A stretch of DNA of 64,000 nt from an uncultured Flavobacteriaceae bacterium. GTDB lineage: Bacteria > Bacteroidota > Bacteroidia > Flavobacteriales > Flavobacteriaceae. Shown here piece by piece: positions 52,437 to 61,400 of the stretch. The translations under genes were made by a program, and so were the position numbers. Position 1 is the stretch's first letter; every line of letters starts with the position of its first letter. The stretch spans positions 248,001-312,000 of the forward strand of contig CANKZG010000002.1 in NCBI GenBank assembly GCA_947488435.1, in the 5' to 3' direction. The notes below the pieces were generated by a model. The model was not told where the DNA came from and did not search any database. It saw only the letters and a list, made by a program, of their open reading frames with translations.

Positions 52437-55052
52437 ATGGAAGAAAATGAAGATGTGAACGATGAGCACTTAAAAGAAGTAGACGGTGCTCAAGATGCCC
52501 TAACGAAAGTTACGGGAATGTATAAGGACTGGTTTCTGGATTATGCATCGTATGTAATCCTGGAACGTGCCGTACCTGCGATTGAAGATGGTTTTAAGCC
52601 AGTTCAACGACGCATTATGCATTCGCTAAAAGAACTTGATGATGGCCGTTACAATAAAGTAGCTAATGTCGTAGGACATACTATGCAGTATCATCCACAT
52701 GGAGATGCTAGTATTGCGGATGCTATGGTTCAAATAGGTCAAAAAGATTTATTGATCGATACTCAGGGGAATTGGGGGAATATTTTAACCGGGGATCGAG
52801 CAGCAGCTTCGCGATATATAGAGGCACGTTTATCTAAGTTTGGTTTAGAAGTTGTTTTTAGTCCTAAAATTACAGATTGGCAGCTTTCTTACGATGGACG
52901 TAAAAAGGAGCCTATAAACCTTCCGGTTAAATTTCCGTTGTTACTTGCCCAAGGTGCTGAGGGAATTGCAGTAGGACTCTCTACAAAAATTCTACCACAC
53001 AACTTTAATGAACTTATAGATGCTTCTGTAAAGCACTTAAAAGGACAACGATTTAAGTTATATCCAGATTTTCCTACTTCAGGGATTATTGATGTAAATG
53101 GATATAACGACGGACTTCGTGGAGGGAAAATTCGAGTACGTGCTCGCATCGCACAAAAAGATAAAAATACACTGATTATTAGCGAAATACCTTATGGAAC
53201 TAATACTTCTTCTTTAATAGATTCGATTCTAAAGGCGAATGATAAAGGAAAGATAAAAATCAAGAAAATTGATGATAATACGGCGGCAGATGTAGAAATT
53301 TTGGTGCACCTTCCCAGCGGTATTTCTCCCGATAAAACAATAGATGCGTTGTATGCATTTACGGCTTGCGAATCCTCAATTTCTCCCTTAGGATGCATTA
53401 TAGAGGATAATAAACCACTCTTTATTGGGGTCACAGAAATGCTAGTTCGATCTACGGATTATACGGTAGAATTGTTGAAGGCTGAACTTGACATTCAACT
53501 CAAAGAATTGGAAGAGCAGTGGCATTTTGCCTCCTTGGAACGGATTTTTATTGAAAATCGAATCTACCGGGATATCGAGGAGGAGGAAACCTGGGAAGGT
53601 GTAATCGCAGCTATTGATAAAGGGTTAAAACTACACACAAAACACTTAAAACGTGCGGTAACGGAAGATGATATTGTACGTTTAACAGAAATTCGGATTA
53701 AAAGAATTTCCAAATTTGATCTCGATAAGGCGCAACAACACCTCGATAGTCTTGAAGAACGAATTGCAGAGGTTAAACACCATTTAGCAAATCTTATTGA
53801 ATTTGCTATTGATTACTTTAAAAACCTGAAAGCTAAATACGGCAAGGGAAGAGAGCGAAAATCTGAAATACGAACTTTTGATGATATCGAAGCTACCAAG
53901 GTAGTTATTCGCAATACAAAGCTATACGTAAATAGAGCGGAAGGTTTTATTGGAACTTCGCTGCGAAGAGATGAGTATGTAACCGATTGTAGCGATATCG
54001 ATGATATTATTGTTTTTACTAAAGATGGTAAAATGATGGTTACCAGAGTTGATACAAAGACATTTGTTGGTAAAAATATTATTCATGTTGCTGTATTCAA
54101 GAAGAAAGATAGTCGTACTACTTACAATATGATTTATAAGGAAGGTCGTGGTGCACCTAGTTATATCAAGCGATTTAATGTTACAAGTATTACTAGAGAT
54201 AAGATCTACGAACTTTCGGGTGGAAAAACGAGTTCAGAAGTTTTGTATTTCACTGCAAATCCTAATGGAGAAGCAGAGGTGATAACGGTTAACCTGAGAC
54301 AGGCAGGAAGTATAAAGAAACTAAAATGGGACATTGATTTTACCGATGTACTGATTAAGGGGAGAGGATCAAAAGGCAATATCGTTACCAAATATCCCGT
54401 TAAAAGAATAGAGTTTAAGGAGAAAGGTGTTTCTACCTTGAAACCACGTAAAATATGGTTCGATGAGGTAGTGCGAAGATTGAATGTTGATGGACGTGGG
54501 GAACTTCTGGGAGAATTTAGAGGCGATGATTTATTGTTGATCGTAACCCAAAAAGGTTTTGTTAAAACAGTAGTTCCCGAACTTTCAACACATTTTGATG
54601 AGGATATGATTGTTTTGGAAAAATGGAATCCATTAAAGCCAATTTCGGCGATCTATTTTGAAGGCGAAAAACAACGCTATTACGTAAAACGCTTTCAAAT
54701 TGAAAATGGAAACAGAGAAGAATCGTTTATTTCTGAACATCCTAAATCGGTTTTAGAGTTGGTGAGTACGGATTGGAAGCCGCAAATAGAAATTGAATTT
54801 CCAAAACCCCGTGGCAAAGATGCTAAACCCAATCAGCTCGTTAATTTGGCAGAATTTATTGCAATAAAAGGTATAAAGGCACTTGGGAATCAGCTTACTT
54901 CCGAAAAGATAAAAAACTTAAACGCTTTAGAACCTTTGCCATACGAAGAACCGGAACAACCGAAGGCTGAAGAAATCGAAGTGATTCATGAGGAAAATAT
55001 TCCGCCTGATAGTGATACCAATGATGATGAAGGACAAATTCAATTGTTCTAA
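52437..55052 (+). CDS. parC: DNA topoisomerase IV subunit A
   Basis: This 871-aa subunit has a winged-helix breakage domain (FKPVQRRIMHSLKEL, GNWGNILTGDRAAASRYIE with the active-site Tyr), a coiled coil, and a C-terminal propeller-type region. It follows parE in one operon. The last 40 residues are acidic and end in GQIQLF, which resembles a clamp-binding motif. Length is normal for Bacteroidota ParC. GyrA-type GyrA-box motifs are not seen, so ParC is preferred. Confidence 0.94.
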   Translation: MEENEDVNDEHLKEVDGAQDALTKVTGMYKDWFLDYASYVILERAVPAIEDGFKPVQRRIMHSLKELDDGRYNKVANVVGHTMQYHPHGDASIADAMVQIGQKDLLIDTQGNWGNILTGDRAAASRYIEARLSKFGLEVVFSPKITDWQLSYDGRKKEPINLPVKFPLLLAQGAEGIAVGLSTKILPHNFNELIDASVKHLKGQRFKLYPDFPTSGIIDVNGYNDGLRGGKIRVRARIAQKDKNTLIISEIPYGTNTSSLIDSILKANDKGKIKIKKIDDNTAADVEILVHLPSGISPDKTIDALYAFTACESSISPLGCIIEDNKPLFIGVTEMLVRSTDYTVELLKAELDIQLKELEEQWHFASLERIFIENRIYRDIEEEETWEGVIAAIDKGLKLHTKHLKRAVTEDDIVRLTEIRIKRISKFDLDKAQQHLDSLEERIAEVKHHLANLIEFAIDYFKNLKAKYGKGRERKSEIRTFDDIEATKVVIRNTKLYVNRAEGFIGTSLRRDEYVTDCSDIDDIIVFTKDGKMMVTRVDTKTFVGKNIIHVAVFKKKDSRTTYNMIYKEGRGAPSYIKRFNVTSITRDKIYELSGGKTSSEVLYFTANPNGEAEVITVNLRQAGSIKKLKWDIDFTDVLIKGRGSKGNIVTKYPVKRIEFKEKGVSTLKPRKIWFDEVVRRLNVDGRGELLGEFRGDDLLLIVTQKGFVKTVVPELSTHFDEDMIVLEKWNPLKPISAIYFEGEKQRYYVKRFQIENGNREESFISEHPKSVLELVSTDWKPQIEIEFPKPRGKDAKPNQLVNLAEFIAIKGIKALGNQLTSEKIKNLNALEPLPYEEPEQPKAEEIEVIHEENIPPDSDTNDDEGQIQLF

Positions 55053-55201
55053 CAAAAGTTCGTAAATGATTGTACTTTTTATAAGAAAAATAACGATGGA
55101 ATCTATGAAATAGGTATTATTGATATTAATATCTCTCAAATCTATCTTTTTTTGCCTGTAACAAGTTTCATTAACGTACATTTAACAAATTTTAAAATTT
55201 A

Positions 55202-56167
55202 ATGGATTTTACAAACCCCCTGGTTTATGGCGTACCTTGTTTTCTCGCCTTTATTTTGTTAGAACTTACGTATAGTAAGACGCATGGCGATGAAGATTTA
55301 TACAATTGGAAAGATCTAGCCGCTAGTGGAGCCATGGGGCTAGGATCGGCGATTATTGCACCTTTGATCAAGTTAATATCTGCAATTGTCATCTTTAACT
55401 TTGTGTATGATGTCTTTAATCCTGAAATAGCGGGAGTGCGAACCAATATAATGGGGTATTCCTCTTTTGGATATGCATGGTATGTTTGGTTGTTGTGTCA
55501 ATTGGCAGATGATTTTACCTACTATTGGTTTCATCGTGCAAATCATGAGATACGCGTTCTTTGGGCTGCTCATATTGTACACCATTCTTCCGATAACTTT
55601 AATTTGGGTACTGCAGTTCGTAATGGTTGGTTTACCATTTTGTACAAACCACTTTTTTATATGTGGATGCCGGCAATAGGCTTTCCTCCAGAAATGGTTG
55701 TGGTCTGTTTGGGTATAGAAGCTTTGTGGCAATTTCAATTGCATTCTGTGTACATTCCTAAAATGGGTATTATCGAAAAAGTGTTTAACACGCATACCAT
55801 GCATCAGGTGCACCATGCGCAGAATGTAGAATACTTAGATAAGAATCACGGAGGGTTTCTAAATATTTTTGATAAGATGTTTGGTACTTGGAAAGAGTTG
55901 GATGATGATATTGATGTAAAATATGGCGTTATTCACGCTCCTGAATCGTATAACCCCATAGTTATTTTAACCCATGAGTTTAAAGATATCTATAATGATG
56001 TTCGGAAGGTTAAAAAATTATCGCACAAACTAATGTATATCTTCGGACCTCCTGGTTGGAGTCATGATGGCAGCACCTTAACTGTAAAACAACAACAACG
56101 CAAGTTTAAGGAATATAAGGAGGCTAAAAAGAAGAACGCTGACTTAGTGTTTAGTAGGCCTAATTAA
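55202..56167 (+). CDS. Sterol desaturase / fatty acid hydroxylase family protein
   Basis: This 321-aa membrane diiron enzyme has several hydrophobic helices and the His cluster HRANHE, HIVHHSSD, HTMHQVHHA, plus a further His after the second box. The fold is the same as in the 38388-39266 protein but the spacing and C-terminal extension differ; the two are distant paralogues. Lipid hydroxylation is likely; the substrate is unknown. A strong terminator follows at 56192-56227. Confidence 0.9.
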   Translation: MDFTNPLVYGVPCFLAFILLELTYSKTHGDEDLYNWKDLAASGAMGLGSAIIAPLIKLISAIVIFNFVYDVFNPEIAGVRTNIMGYSSFGYAWYVWLLCQLADDFTYYWFHRANHEIRVLWAAHIVHHSSDNFNLGTAVRNGWFTILYKPLFYMWMPAIGFPPEMVVVCLGIEALWQFQLHSVYIPKMGIIEKVFNTHTMHQVHHAQNVEYLDKNHGGFLNIFDKMFGTWKELDDDIDVKYGVIHAPESYNPIVILTHEFKDIYNDVRKVKKLSHKLMYIFGPPGWSHDGSTLTVKQQQRKFKEYKEAKKKNADLVFSRPN

Positions 56168-56191
56168 TAAGATGTATTTTTGATTATACAA

Positions 56192-56227
56192 AAAAGAAGA
56201 CAGATTAAAAATAATCTGTCTTCTTTT
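56192..56227. terminator. Long perfect hairpin terminator
   Basis: A perfect 16-bp stem (AAAAGAAGACAGATTA at 56192-56207 with TAATCTGTCTTCTTTT at 56212-56227) has a 4-A loop. It serves the desaturase-family gene on the plus strand and the double-glycine peptide gene at 56242-56382 on the minus strand. Confidence 0.9.
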
Positions 56228-56241
56228 GGTTTAAATAAAGA

Positions 56242-56382
56242 CTATCTTTTTGGACAATTACCTCCCTTTTTTCCTTTAGGTGTAGATATTTTGCATTTTT
56301 CAATACCTCCATTTATTAGGATTTGCTGTTCTCTTGTTAGAATTTTAAAATTAGATTTTAAACTTGAAATACTTTTTGTCAT
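56242..56382 (-). CDS. Double-glycine-leader peptide (bacteriocin/RiPP-like precursor)
   Basis: This 46-aa reading frame encodes a leader MTKSISSLKSNFKIL, then TREQQILINGG, the ComC/bacteriocin-type double-glycine motif with hydrophobic residues at the expected -4/-7-type positions before GG (Gly25-Gly26). The 20-residue core after GG is basic, rich in Lys and Gly, and has two Cys (Cys30, Cys43) that could pair or be modified. No peptidase-containing ABC transporter or modifying enzyme is in the window, so it is an orphan precursor here. It ends 15 nt before the 56192-56227 terminator in the right orientation. The protein call rests on motif and terminator; expression is unproven. Confidence 0.65.
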   Translation of the reverse strand: MTKSISSLKSNFKILTREQQILINGGIEKCKISTPKGKKGGNCPKR

Positions 56383-56769
56383 ATTATAAAATTAGAATTT
56401 ATTAATTTCTTGAACATTATTAAAACCGTCAAGATTCGGTTTTTTATAATTATTTCTAAATAAATGTATAAAAAATAAATAAAATAATCTAAAAAAAGAG
56501 CACTTAATCTACATTTAAAAGAATAAAATTCCTATTTTAAAGAAATTGTATTAAATATTTTCTAAAATTTATAAAAACAAGAATTAAACTCGGATCAGAC
56601 ATTAGAAGAATATTAAGTGTTTAGGGTGAACCTTAATAAAAATTAAAATTTTGTCCAATTAAGACTGCCTTTATAGATAAACAGGTAGGGTGGAAATCCA
56701 AATTTTTACCATCAACATTTTGTTTGCTGTTATAAGAAGTAGTAAATACTGCCGTTGTTATTCTTCAGG
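56383..56769. other. 387-bp very AT-rich intergenic region
   Basis: No supported gene. It contains a small hairpin AAAACCG/CGGTTTT at 56422-56443 about 40 nt upstream of the double-glycine peptide start, which could be an attenuator or a leader structure, and on the minus strand a possible -7-like TACATTTA near 56465. Otherwise I see poly-A/T-rich sequence only. Confidence 0.6.
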
Positions 56770-57573
56770 CTATTCCGAAGTTCTAGGTTTCTTATTTCGC
56801 TTCATTCTCATGTCAAAGAATTCTACCATTAACGAAAAGGCAATAGTGAAGTAGAGATAGCCCTTAGGGATAGTACCGACCTCATTTCCAAATACAATAA
56901 GATGTGATAAATGGGCCGATTCTGCGATTAGCATAAAACCAATCAAAATCAGAAACGAAAGCCCTAAGACTTGTACCGAAGGGTGTCTATTTACAAATTC
57001 TCCTACGGGGTTCGCGAAAAGCATCATAATAATTACCGAAATCACAACGGCTACAATCATCAAAATAAGCGCGTCGTTAGGGTTTGGTGAAATTCCATTC
57101 GTCATTCCAATAGCCGTAAGAATAGAATCAAAGGAAAATACAATATTGATAATGGTAATCTGCACGATTGCATTAGATAGGGAAGAAGAACGTTGACTTT
57201 TTACCTCACGCTCATCGTGTCCTTTATCTTCTATCTTTTCTCGAATCTCTTTAGTGCTTTTGTAAAGTAAAAACAAACCTCCGCCAAATAGTATTAAAGA
57301 TTGACCGCTAATGCCTCCGGAAATCCAGGATTCGTCCAGTACCCAAAGCGGTTTCTTCATTGATGTTAATAGTGATATCCCAAAAAGTAAAACGATACGC
57401 ATAGCCATTGCTAAAACAAGACCAATGTTTGTAGCTCTTTTGCGTTGCGATTTTTCCAATTTCCCTGCGGCAATGGAAATAAAAATAATATTATCAATAC
57501 CTAATACAATCTCTAAAAAGGTAAGGGTTAAAAGGGCTATCCAGGCATCCGGGCTGGTGAAAATTTCAAACAT
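56770..57573 (-). CDS. TerC family membrane protein
   Basis: This 267-aa integral membrane protein has about seven transmembrane helices. The TerC signatures with membrane acidic residues are LTFLEIVLGIDNIIFISI near the start and IINIVFSFDSILTAIGM in the middle. The family is associated with tellurite resistance and with Mn2+ export or metalation of exported proteins. The C-terminus is basic. It lies 4 nt after the lipoprotein gene on the same strand. Confidence 0.92.
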   Translation of the reverse strand: MFEIFTSPDAWIALLTLTFLEIVLGIDNIIFISIAAGKLEKSQRKRATNIGLVLAMAMRIVLLFGISLLTSMKKPLWVLDESWISGGISGQSLILFGGGLFLLYKSTKEIREKIEDKGHDEREVKSQRSSSLSNAIVQITIINIVFSFDSILTAIGMTNGISPNPNDALILMIVAVVISVIIMMLFANPVGEFVNRHPSVQVLGLSFLILIGFMLIAESAHLSHLIVFGNEVGTIPKGYLYFTIAFSLMVEFFDMRMKRNKKPRTSE

Positions 57574-57577
57574 ATGG

Positions 57578-57952
57578 TTAGTTTTTGGTGGCTATTCCTT
57601 TTTTAACTACTAGTTTCCGATTTGGGTCTCGTACGGCCCGCTGATATTCAAAAGTATAACTTTCCTTAGTAGTGCTTAATATTTTATAATGAATGGCTGC
57701 AGTTCCATTTAAGGGTTGCAATACGAACTCACAATTATTAATCCATCGCACTGTAGCAGAATCTATTTTATTGTCGTAATAATCTACACTATGGGTTTCG
57801 CTACGGACGAAAGTGCCTTGTTTCTTTACATTATCTATTTCATATTCAAAACTGAATGTACCTGTTTTAAAGGCATTACAATCTCTTTCAGGTCCGTTAC
57901 AAGCACTAAATAATGCTACAATTGTAAGGATAGTGAGCCATTTTTTAAGCAT
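57578..57952 (-). CDS. Small lipoprotein, lipocalin-like hypothetical
   Basis: This 124-aa lipoprotein has lipobox FSAC. A beta-strand-rich domain with SFEYEIDNVKKQGTFVRSE and ATVRWINNCEFVLQPLNG has two conserved Cys near DCNAF and NNCEF. In other flavobacterial genomes similar proteins are sometimes labelled DNA topoisomerase IV because of synteny with parC; the sequence does not support that. It is probably co-transcribed with TerC (4-nt gap). Confidence 0.8.
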   Translation of the reverse strand: MLKKWLTILTIVALFSACNGPERDCNAFKTGTFSFEYEIDNVKKQGTFVRSETHSVDYYDNKIDSATVRWINNCEFVLQPLNGTAAIHYKILSTTKESYTFEYQRAVRDPNRKLVVKKGIATKN

Positions 57953-58015
57953 AGCACAAAATAAAGAAATAAACTGTGATTAGGAATAAGATTTTTTTAG
58001 ATTTCTAGAAAGAAA

Positions 58016-58387
58016 TTAGGAGGGACTCTTCGGATATTGCTTGAAGGACTTAAAACTACCATCCGAATAGAAAAATATAATCTCTTCAACGTCTTTCTTA
58101 ATGGATTCTTGTTGCAATGGAGCAGGAGAGGTGGTTATGTTTGAGGGTTCTTGAGGCGTTTTCTCTGGGAAAGACCCCACACCTTTTAGGAGCCAATCTA
58201 TCGTAACTTCCGGAAAGGCATCGGTTAGTTTCAGTATAAAATCTAAACTGGGTTTGTTTCGTCCTGCTAACAAATGTGATATTCCAGAACGTTGCACCCC
58301 AATTTTATCAGCTAAGGCAGCAGCAGAAAAACCGTAAAATTTTTGAATTTTAGACAGTCGTTTAAGAAAATCTTCTGTGTTTAGCAT
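58016..58387 (-). CDS. XRE-family transcriptional regulator
   Basis: This 123-aa protein starts MLNTEDFLKRLSKIQKFYG. The N-terminal helix-turn-helix (about 10-70) contains FSAAALADKIGVQRSGISHLLAGRNKPSLDF. A linker and a short C-terminal domain (EEIIFFYSDGSFKSF) follow, typical of a flavobacterial conserved type. A TAATTTTG -7 box at 58407-58414 on the minus strand precedes the start. I used the inner ATG; an in-frame ATG three codons upstream is also possible. Target genes unknown. Confidence 0.88.
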   Translation of the reverse strand: MLNTEDFLKRLSKIQKFYGFSAAALADKIGVQRSGISHLLAGRNKPSLDFILKLTDAFPEVTIDWLLKGVGSFPEKTPQEPSNITTSPAPLQQESIKKDVEEIIFFYSDGSFKSFKQYPKSPS

Positions 58388-58676
58388 TGTAAACATAATT
58401 TCATATCAAAATTACATATTCTCTATTGAGTTTTATAATTAATTAACTACAAATTCAATATATATAATAAAGTAATACTTTATTTAAGACATAATAATGA
58501 TCTAAAAATAAATTAACTAATGATTATAAATATATTTTATTTATAGGTTGTTAAAATTTGAGTATAATAAATGTTTACACCGGTATAATATGAAAGAAAA
58601 AATTGAATTTAAAGTGTCACATTTGTAAATAACAATAGTCTTATTTTTACATTTTTAAATACTAAGCAAAACAGCT

Positions 58677-59783
58677 ATGATTGATGCGGAAGAATACAAA
58701 ACTATTTTGGAGAAGACCATTCAAGGACGCTATGTTACGAATGCAGATCTCATTGCATATTTAAAAAAAATACCTATTGGTATTGAAGTAGAGCAATTGG
58801 GTCAGTCCGTTCAGCAAAAAGACATTTATGGTTTTTCTTGGGGACACGGGCAAATAAAAATCTTAATGTGGTCTCAAATGCACGGCAATGAGAGTACCAC
58901 AACAAAGGCTGTTTTTGATTTGCTTAATTTTTTTGGTGCCAATAGTACAGCTGTGTCATTTTGGAAGGAACGTTGCTGTTTTAAAATTATACCCATACTT
59001 AATCCAGATGGCGCAGAAGCTTATACAAGAGTAAATGCCAATGGCGTTGATTTGAATCGTGATGCTCAAGACTTAAGTCAGCCCGAAAGTAAGATCTTGC
59101 GTGAAGTTTATACAAAATTTCAACCTGATTTTTGTTTCAATTTACATGACCAACGAACGATGTATAATGTGGGGAGTTCCAATAAGTCTGCAACCGTTTC
59201 TTTTTTAGCTCCAGCATATAATAAAGCACGGGATATATCTACTTCTAGAGCCATAAGTATGCAAGTTATTGTTGCAATGAATCAAATGCTGCAAAAGGAA
59301 ATACCAGGGCAAATAGGACGCTATGATGATGGTTTCAATTCCAATTGTGTTGGGGACACTTTTCAAATGCGGGCCACGCCAACAATTTTATTTGAAGCAG
59401 GACACTATCCTGAAGATTATAAAAGAGAAGTTACCAGGACTTTCATTTTTAAAGCACTTTATACGGCTATAGAAACTATAGTTTCTGAAACTTTATCGGA
59501 GTACGATTTGGAAACATACCAAGCGATTCCCGAAAATGGAAAACAGTTTTTTGATGTGCTAATTCAAAATGTAGCGGTACTAAATACCAGTTATGCCTCC
59601 GATACGGCTATAGGAGTGCGTTATAAGGAAATCCTAAAGGAGGAAAATATTCATTTTAGCCCAGAAATTGAGGCTGAAGGAAATCTTGTAGGGTATTACG
59701 GTCATGAAATAATTAATTGCTTAAATACCAAGGATTTAGAAAAATTAAAATCAAAGCCAAATCTGTTAAAACTCTTGGAATAA
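58677..59783 (+). CDS. M14-family zinc carboxypeptidase
   Basis: This 368-aa cytoplasmic-looking protein lacks a signal peptide. Zinc ligands are in WSQMHGNESTTT (HxxE) and FNLHDQRTMY; the catalytic Glu is in ILFEAGHYPEDY. NPDGAEAYTRVNANGVDLNRD is typical of the M14 substrate pocket. It removes C-terminal residues or cleaves an amide-linked amino acid; the substrate is unknown. The 289-bp upstream gap to the XRE gene is very AT-rich and I see no gene in it. Confidence 0.93.
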   Translation: MIDAEEYKTILEKTIQGRYVTNADLIAYLKKIPIGIEVEQLGQSVQQKDIYGFSWGHGQIKILMWSQMHGNESTTTKAVFDLLNFFGANSTAVSFWKERCCFKIIPILNPDGAEAYTRVNANGVDLNRDAQDLSQPESKILREVYTKFQPDFCFNLHDQRTMYNVGSSNKSATVSFLAPAYNKARDISTSRAISMQVIVAMNQMLQKEIPGQIGRYDDGFNSNCVGDTFQMRATPTILFEAGHYPEDYKREVTRTFIFKALYTAIETIVSETLSEYDLETYQAIPENGKQFFDVLIQNVAVLNTSYASDTAIGVRYKEILKEENIHFSPEIEAEGNLVGYYGHEIINCLNTKDLEKLKSKPNLLKLLE

Positions 59784-59869
59784 ATCAATTTATTACGTTG
59801 TTTTTCTAAAAATGTTACATTTTTGATAAAAAAAAGGCTGATTTTTTAAATTTAATTTCTTAATTACTT

Positions 59870-59877
59870 ATTTTTGT
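59870..59877 (+). promoter_or_regulatory. -7 box of the Lrp/AsnC gene
   Basis: TATTTTTG is a perfect TAnnTTTG match that places transcription start about 12 nt before the ATG at 59895. No clear -33 TTTG was found. Confidence 0.5.
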
Positions 59878-59894
59878 TCAAAATAACATTGTTA

Positions 59895-60374
59895 ATGAGT
59901 AAAGTGAAACTTGACGAGATAGACCACCAAATTCTGGATATGTTAATTGACAACACCAGAACCCCGTTTACAGATATAGCAAAAAAACTTTTAATTTCAG
60001 CAGGTACGGTTCATGTGCGTGTTAAGAAAATGGAAGAAGGAGGAATTATAAAGGGTTCTTCTTTAACCCTAGATTATGTGAAGCTTGATTATTCGTTTAT
60101 AGCTTACGTAGGTATTTTTCTGGAGAAAACGCATCAAACAAAATTTGTATTGGAGCGCTTAAATCAAATACCTTATGTAACAGTAGCACATATTACTACT
60201 GGGAAATTCAATATCTTCTGTAAGATTAGAGCCAAAGATACTACGCATGCTAAGAATATCATTTTTAAAATTGATGATATCGAAGGTATTAGTAGAACGG
60301 AAACAATGATTTCTTTAGAAGAAAGTATCAATGATAAAAAACGATTGATGCATACTATTTTCAACGAATTGTAA
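59895..60374 (+). CDS. Lrp/AsnC family transcriptional regulator
   Basis: This 159-aa regulator has an N-terminal HTH (KLDEIDHQILDMLIDNTRTPFTDIAKKL, SAGTVHVRVKKMEEGGII) and a C-terminal ligand-binding RAM domain (VGIFLEKTHQTKFVLERL, ISRTETMISLEE). Typically it senses amino acids and controls amino-acid metabolism or transport. I chose the ATG at 59895; the upstream seven residues of the longer frame lie over the -7 promoter. A terminator at 60400-60427 follows. Confidence 0.93.
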   Translation: MSKVKLDEIDHQILDMLIDNTRTPFTDIAKKLLISAGTVHVRVKKMEEGGIIKGSSLTLDYVKLDYSFIAYVGIFLEKTHQTKFVLERLNQIPYVTVAHITTGKFNIFCKIRAKDTTHAKNIIFKIDDIEGISRTETMISLEESINDKKRLMHTIFNEL

Positions 60375-60399
60375 AAAAATATTATTTTAATTTATACAA

Positions 60400-60427
60400 A
60401 ATCCCAATACCAGTGATTGGGGTTTTT
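60400..60427 (+). terminator. Terminator after the Lrp/AsnC gene
   Basis: Stem CCCAAT (60403-60408) with ATTGGG (60416-60421) is followed by GTTTTTT. It lies 26 nt past the stop codon. Confidence 0.8.
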
Positions 60428-60439
60428 TAGTTTACAACA

Positions 60440-60958
60440 ATGACAGCAAACGATTTACGCCCCATAGAGTTAGAACAATTTTATAGTCTGTATATCAAAG
60501 TACTTCCTGAAGGAACTGATCTTATTACAACCTTAGAAAAGGAAAAAGATGGTTTTTATAATTTTATAGCAGAAATTCCCGAGGAAAAATTGACTTATGC
60601 TTATGCGGAAGATAAATGGACGGTAGCTCAAGTACTAATGCATTTAACAGACGCAGAGCGTATTTTTCAATATCGTGCTTTTCGATTTTCAAGAAACGAT
60701 AATACAGCCTTGCCTGGCTTTGATCAGGAACTTTATATTAATGAATCTGAGGCCATTGCAAAAGACAAAAACAGTTTATTGCAGGAGTATTTAGGCGTGC
60801 GATCTGCTACCTTATCGCTTTTTAATGGATTGAATGAAGCGCTGCTAAAACGTACGGGAACAGCTAGTGATATTCCATGGAGTGTTGGTGGACTTGGTTT
60901 GGTAATCTGCGGGCATCAGCAGCACCATAAAGAAATATTAATTCAGAAGTATTTATAA
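60440..60958 (+). CDS. DinB-superfamily protein
   Basis: This 172-aa four-helix protein has the DinB_2 pattern: DKWTVAQVLMHLTDAERIFQYRAFRFSR (first metal His) and a closing GHQQHHKEILIQKYL. The three conserved His residues bind a metal. Bacterial members include thiol-transferases that use bacillithiol or similar thiols, and others of unknown role. It follows a terminator and precedes, convergently, a 110-aa gene. Confidence 0.88.
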   Translation: MTANDLRPIELEQFYSLYIKVLPEGTDLITTLEKEKDGFYNFIAEIPEEKLTYAYAEDKWTVAQVLMHLTDAERIFQYRAFRFSRNDNTALPGFDQELYINESEAIAKDKNSLLQEYLGVRSATLSLFNGLNEALLKRTGTASDIPWSVGGLGLVICGHQQHHKEILIQKYL

Positions 60959-60962
60959 AAAA

Positions 60963-61295
60963 TTACTCCAGGTCTATTTCGCTTTTGATCTGATTTTCTA
61001 CACTTTTTTCCAATTTTGGAATAGCAGGATTATCTTTTTCCGAATTGAGGTTTTTAGTATCCAATTCTTTTTCAATAGTATCTTCAAAGTTAGAGATGAA
61101 CTGTGCAAGACTTCTACTGATTTTTACAAGATAAATAGTGTCTGCGGTACGTAGTTCTACGGCCTCTATAATTTCACCTTTTAGGTTTTTAAAAGCAATG
61201 ATGTCCTCATCTCCGTAGCCGTAAGGATAAGTTTCAATAAGTAATGCTGCTACTTCGCGATCTAATTTTTTGTAGTCGATCAAAATGCGCTTCAT
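60963..61295 (-). CDS. Conserved hypothetical with acidic tail
   Basis: This 110-aa cytoplasmic protein starts MKRILIDYKKLDREVAALLIETYPYGYGDEDIIAFKN. It has a compact alpha/beta N-terminal domain to about residue 75 and a low-complexity acidic tail. It is conserved in flavobacteria next to aroB in my recollection, with unknown function. Convergent with the DinB-like gene (4-nt gap). It lies 105 nt downstream of aroB. Confidence 0.75.
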   Translation of the reverse strand: MKRILIDYKKLDREVAALLIETYPYGYGDEDIIAFKNLKGEIIEAVELRTADTIYLVKISRSLAQFISNFEDTIEKELDTKNLNSEKDNPAIPKLEKSVENQIKSEIDLE

Positions 61296-61400
61296 AGTAT
61301 AAAGTTTTAGGTTGTTGGTTAATTACAATTCTAATCTAAAACTTTTTTTCATGTACCATCACAAAGAGTTGCGAAATGCGGGTTTTAGTATATGTAGTCC

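Noticed and set aside
55373-55816. 147-aa minus-strand frame antisense to the desaturase-family gene
   Set aside because: His-rich appearance is a shadow of the His-box codons on the other strand.
56180-56389. 69-aa plus-strand reading frame
   Set aside because: It runs through the terminator stem and has no family character; the minus-strand double-glycine peptide explains the region better.
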